Shown: positions 63,447 to 64,000 of the stretch, piece by piece
How positions within the stretch are numbered: position 1 is the first letter of the stretch
Layout of the letters: every line of letters starts with the position of its first letter
From: Amphritea balenae
GTDB taxonomy: Bacteria; Pseudomonadota; Gammaproteobacteria; Pseudomonadales; Balneatricaceae
Assembly: GCF_003858655.1 (NCBI RefSeq)
Contig: NZ_RQXV01000015.1
Span: 34,020-98,019, forward strand
Reading direction: 5' to 3'
DNA length: 64,000 nt
Program-made: the position numbers and the translations under genes
Notes under the pieces: generated by a model
Databases searched by the model: none
Told to the model about the DNA's origin: nothing
What the model saw: only the letters and a program-made list of their open reading frames with translations

Positions 63447-63482
63447 AAACAATAAAACCGCCGTCAGGCGGTTTTATTGTTT
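63447..63482. terminator. Terminator after the Yip1 gene
   Basis: A perfect 16-bp stem (AAACAATAAAACCGCC with GGCGGTTTTATTGTTT, loop GTCA) with the T-rich arm on either strand. Confidence 0.92.
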
Positions 63483-63600
63483 AAAGAGAAAGTACTAATG
63501 CGCGCTTACGAAGTGCGCTTTCATATAGCTATATAGAAGGCCTTATAAGGGGGATGTCGCGTTTAGCGACGTGCCCCTCGAAATTCGGACTTTTTCACAA
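63483..63600. other. Structured spacer upstream of the rrn promoters
   Basis: This stretch contains two potential hairpins (GCGC...GCGC near 63500-63520; GGGGGATGTCGC with GCGACGTGCCCC near 63549-63577) and the palindrome TATAGCTATA. No gene is seen; it may hold upstream binding sites for the rrn operon. Confidence 0.4.
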
Positions 63601-63627
63601 AAACTTCACTATTTTCGTGCCTCCCTG

Positions 63628-63655
63628 TTGACTCCCAGCGCCCCCAGTGTAGAAT
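63628..63655 (+). promoter_or_regulatory. rRNA operon promoter P1
   Basis: TTGACT and TAGAAT with 16-bp spacing, followed by the GC-rich discriminator GCGC typical of stringently controlled rRNA promoters. AT-rich DNA lies upstream. Confidence 0.82.
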
Positions 63656-63730
63656 GCGCTTCCTCGTTTGAGACAGCCACCGGAAACGGTCACTGACACA
63701 GGTTGAGGTGGTTCTTTTAACTACTTGAAA

Positions 63731-63744
63731 AGCAACGCTTTTTA
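63731..63744 (+). promoter_or_regulatory. Degenerate boxA-like copy in the P1 leader
   Basis: AGCAACGCTTTTTA resembles the AGCAACGCTCTTTA that contains the proper boxA at 63895, and lies at a similar distance after P1. Confidence 0.4.
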
Positions 63745-63814
63745 GGAAGGCTAAACGAATCACGAAGCACAACGGTTTGTTTGAAAATTTATTACAAATT
63801 CTTAAATAAAACGG

Positions 63815-63842
63815 TTGACTTCATCAGGGTGTTGAGTAGAAT
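63815..63842 (+). promoter_or_regulatory. rRNA operon promoter P2 with UP-like element
   Basis: TTGACT and TAGAAT with 16-bp spacing, and a run of A/T-rich DNA (63785-63810) just upstream that fits an UP element. The discriminator is ACGC. Same hexamers and spacing as P1. Confidence 0.85.
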
Positions 63843-63894
63843 ACGCACCTCGCTTGAGACGACACGCCGGCAACGGTTCGAGTCACTTAAGCAA

Positions 63895-64000
63895 CGCTCT
63901 TTAACAGATTGATCAGATAATTCGTGTGGGCGCTTGTTGAGATGAAGCAAAAAGCTTTATCAAAGCAGCGACCATATGTGAATTCATTTATATGTTTTTA
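63895..64000 (+). promoter_or_regulatory. rRNA operon leader with boxA antitermination site
   Basis: CGCTCTTTAACA at 63895-63906 matches the boxA consensus TGCTCTTTAACA except at one base. The following GATTGATCAGATAATTCGTG and GTGTGGGCGCTTG resemble the E. coli rrn leader. The 16S rRNA gene itself is not in the window and should start shortly after 64000. Confidence 0.88.

Noticed and set aside
63563..63772. 69-codon minus-strand frame in the rrn upstream region
   Set aside because: It overlaps rrn promoter P1 and the leader, lacks a ribosome site, and looks like a chance frame.

Overview
The window is a chromosomal segment from a marine-type gammaproteobacterium. Gene order and content suggest an Oceanospirillaceae-like lineage related to Amphritea, Neptunomonas or Marinobacterium; the genus is not resolved. 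The evidence is the Pseudomonas-like synteny dksA-gluQ-cbrX-cbrA-cbrB-pcnB-folK-panB-panC, the mrcB-lpoP pair, a cNOR nitric oxide reductase cluster and a cox cluster ordered as in pseudomonads. There are no prophages, CRISPR arrays or intact insertion sequences. Nearly everything is housekeeping, with two small mobile-element remnants.

Layout. 1-6.3 kb: an rRNA methyltransferase (cut by the window edge) coupled to rsuA, a tandem QueD-like protein, a large membrane-anchored hydrolase-like protein and a thiolase. 6.5-17 kb, minus strand: pantothenate genes panC/panB, folK, pcnB, then the CbrA/CbrB carbon-nitrogen two-component system with cbrX, gluQ and dksA. 17-24.6 kb: an aminotransferase, sfsA, a Rieske protein, a kinase-like ATPase, PBP1b with its lipoprotein activator, and a CBS protein. 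24.7-32.5 kb: nitric oxide reductase (norC, norB, a polyferredoxin, norE, norF, norQ, norD) with a Dnr-type regulator and an FNR/Dnr box before norC. 32.5-43 kb: hemL, thiE, a ClC protein, argC, erpA, anmK, an M23 peptidase and tyrS. 43-50.8 kb: ilvI/ilvH, an orphan phnN, a thioesterase, an EamA transporter, ilvY and a UbiM-like hydroxylase. 51-54.9 kb: a glutamine amidotransferase, pssA and msrP/msrQ. 55-63.4 kb: a complete aa3-type cytochrome oxidase cluster with assembly factors and heme A synthesis. 63.6-64 kb: the promoter and antitermination leader of an rRNA operon whose 16S gene lies beyond the edge.

The most interesting element is in the 570 bp between cbrB and pcnB. On the minus strand it carries a well-matched sigma-54 promoter, five upstream TGTTAC/GTAACA half-sites, and then a non-coding stretch that can fold into stem-loops whose loops are A-rich AANAANAA (Hfq/Crc-type) motifs. 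This is the architecture and location of Pseudomonas CrcZ, so a CbrAB-controlled, Hfq/Crc-titrating small RNA probably exists here outside Pseudomonas.

Other points of interest: two related miniature inverted-repeat elements (16991-17182 and about 51023-51290), an internal terminator after norB, a tandem PTPS protein with one degenerate domain, a ClC protein lacking the proton glutamate, a short ORF overlapping the pssA start, and a duplicated rrn promoter module.
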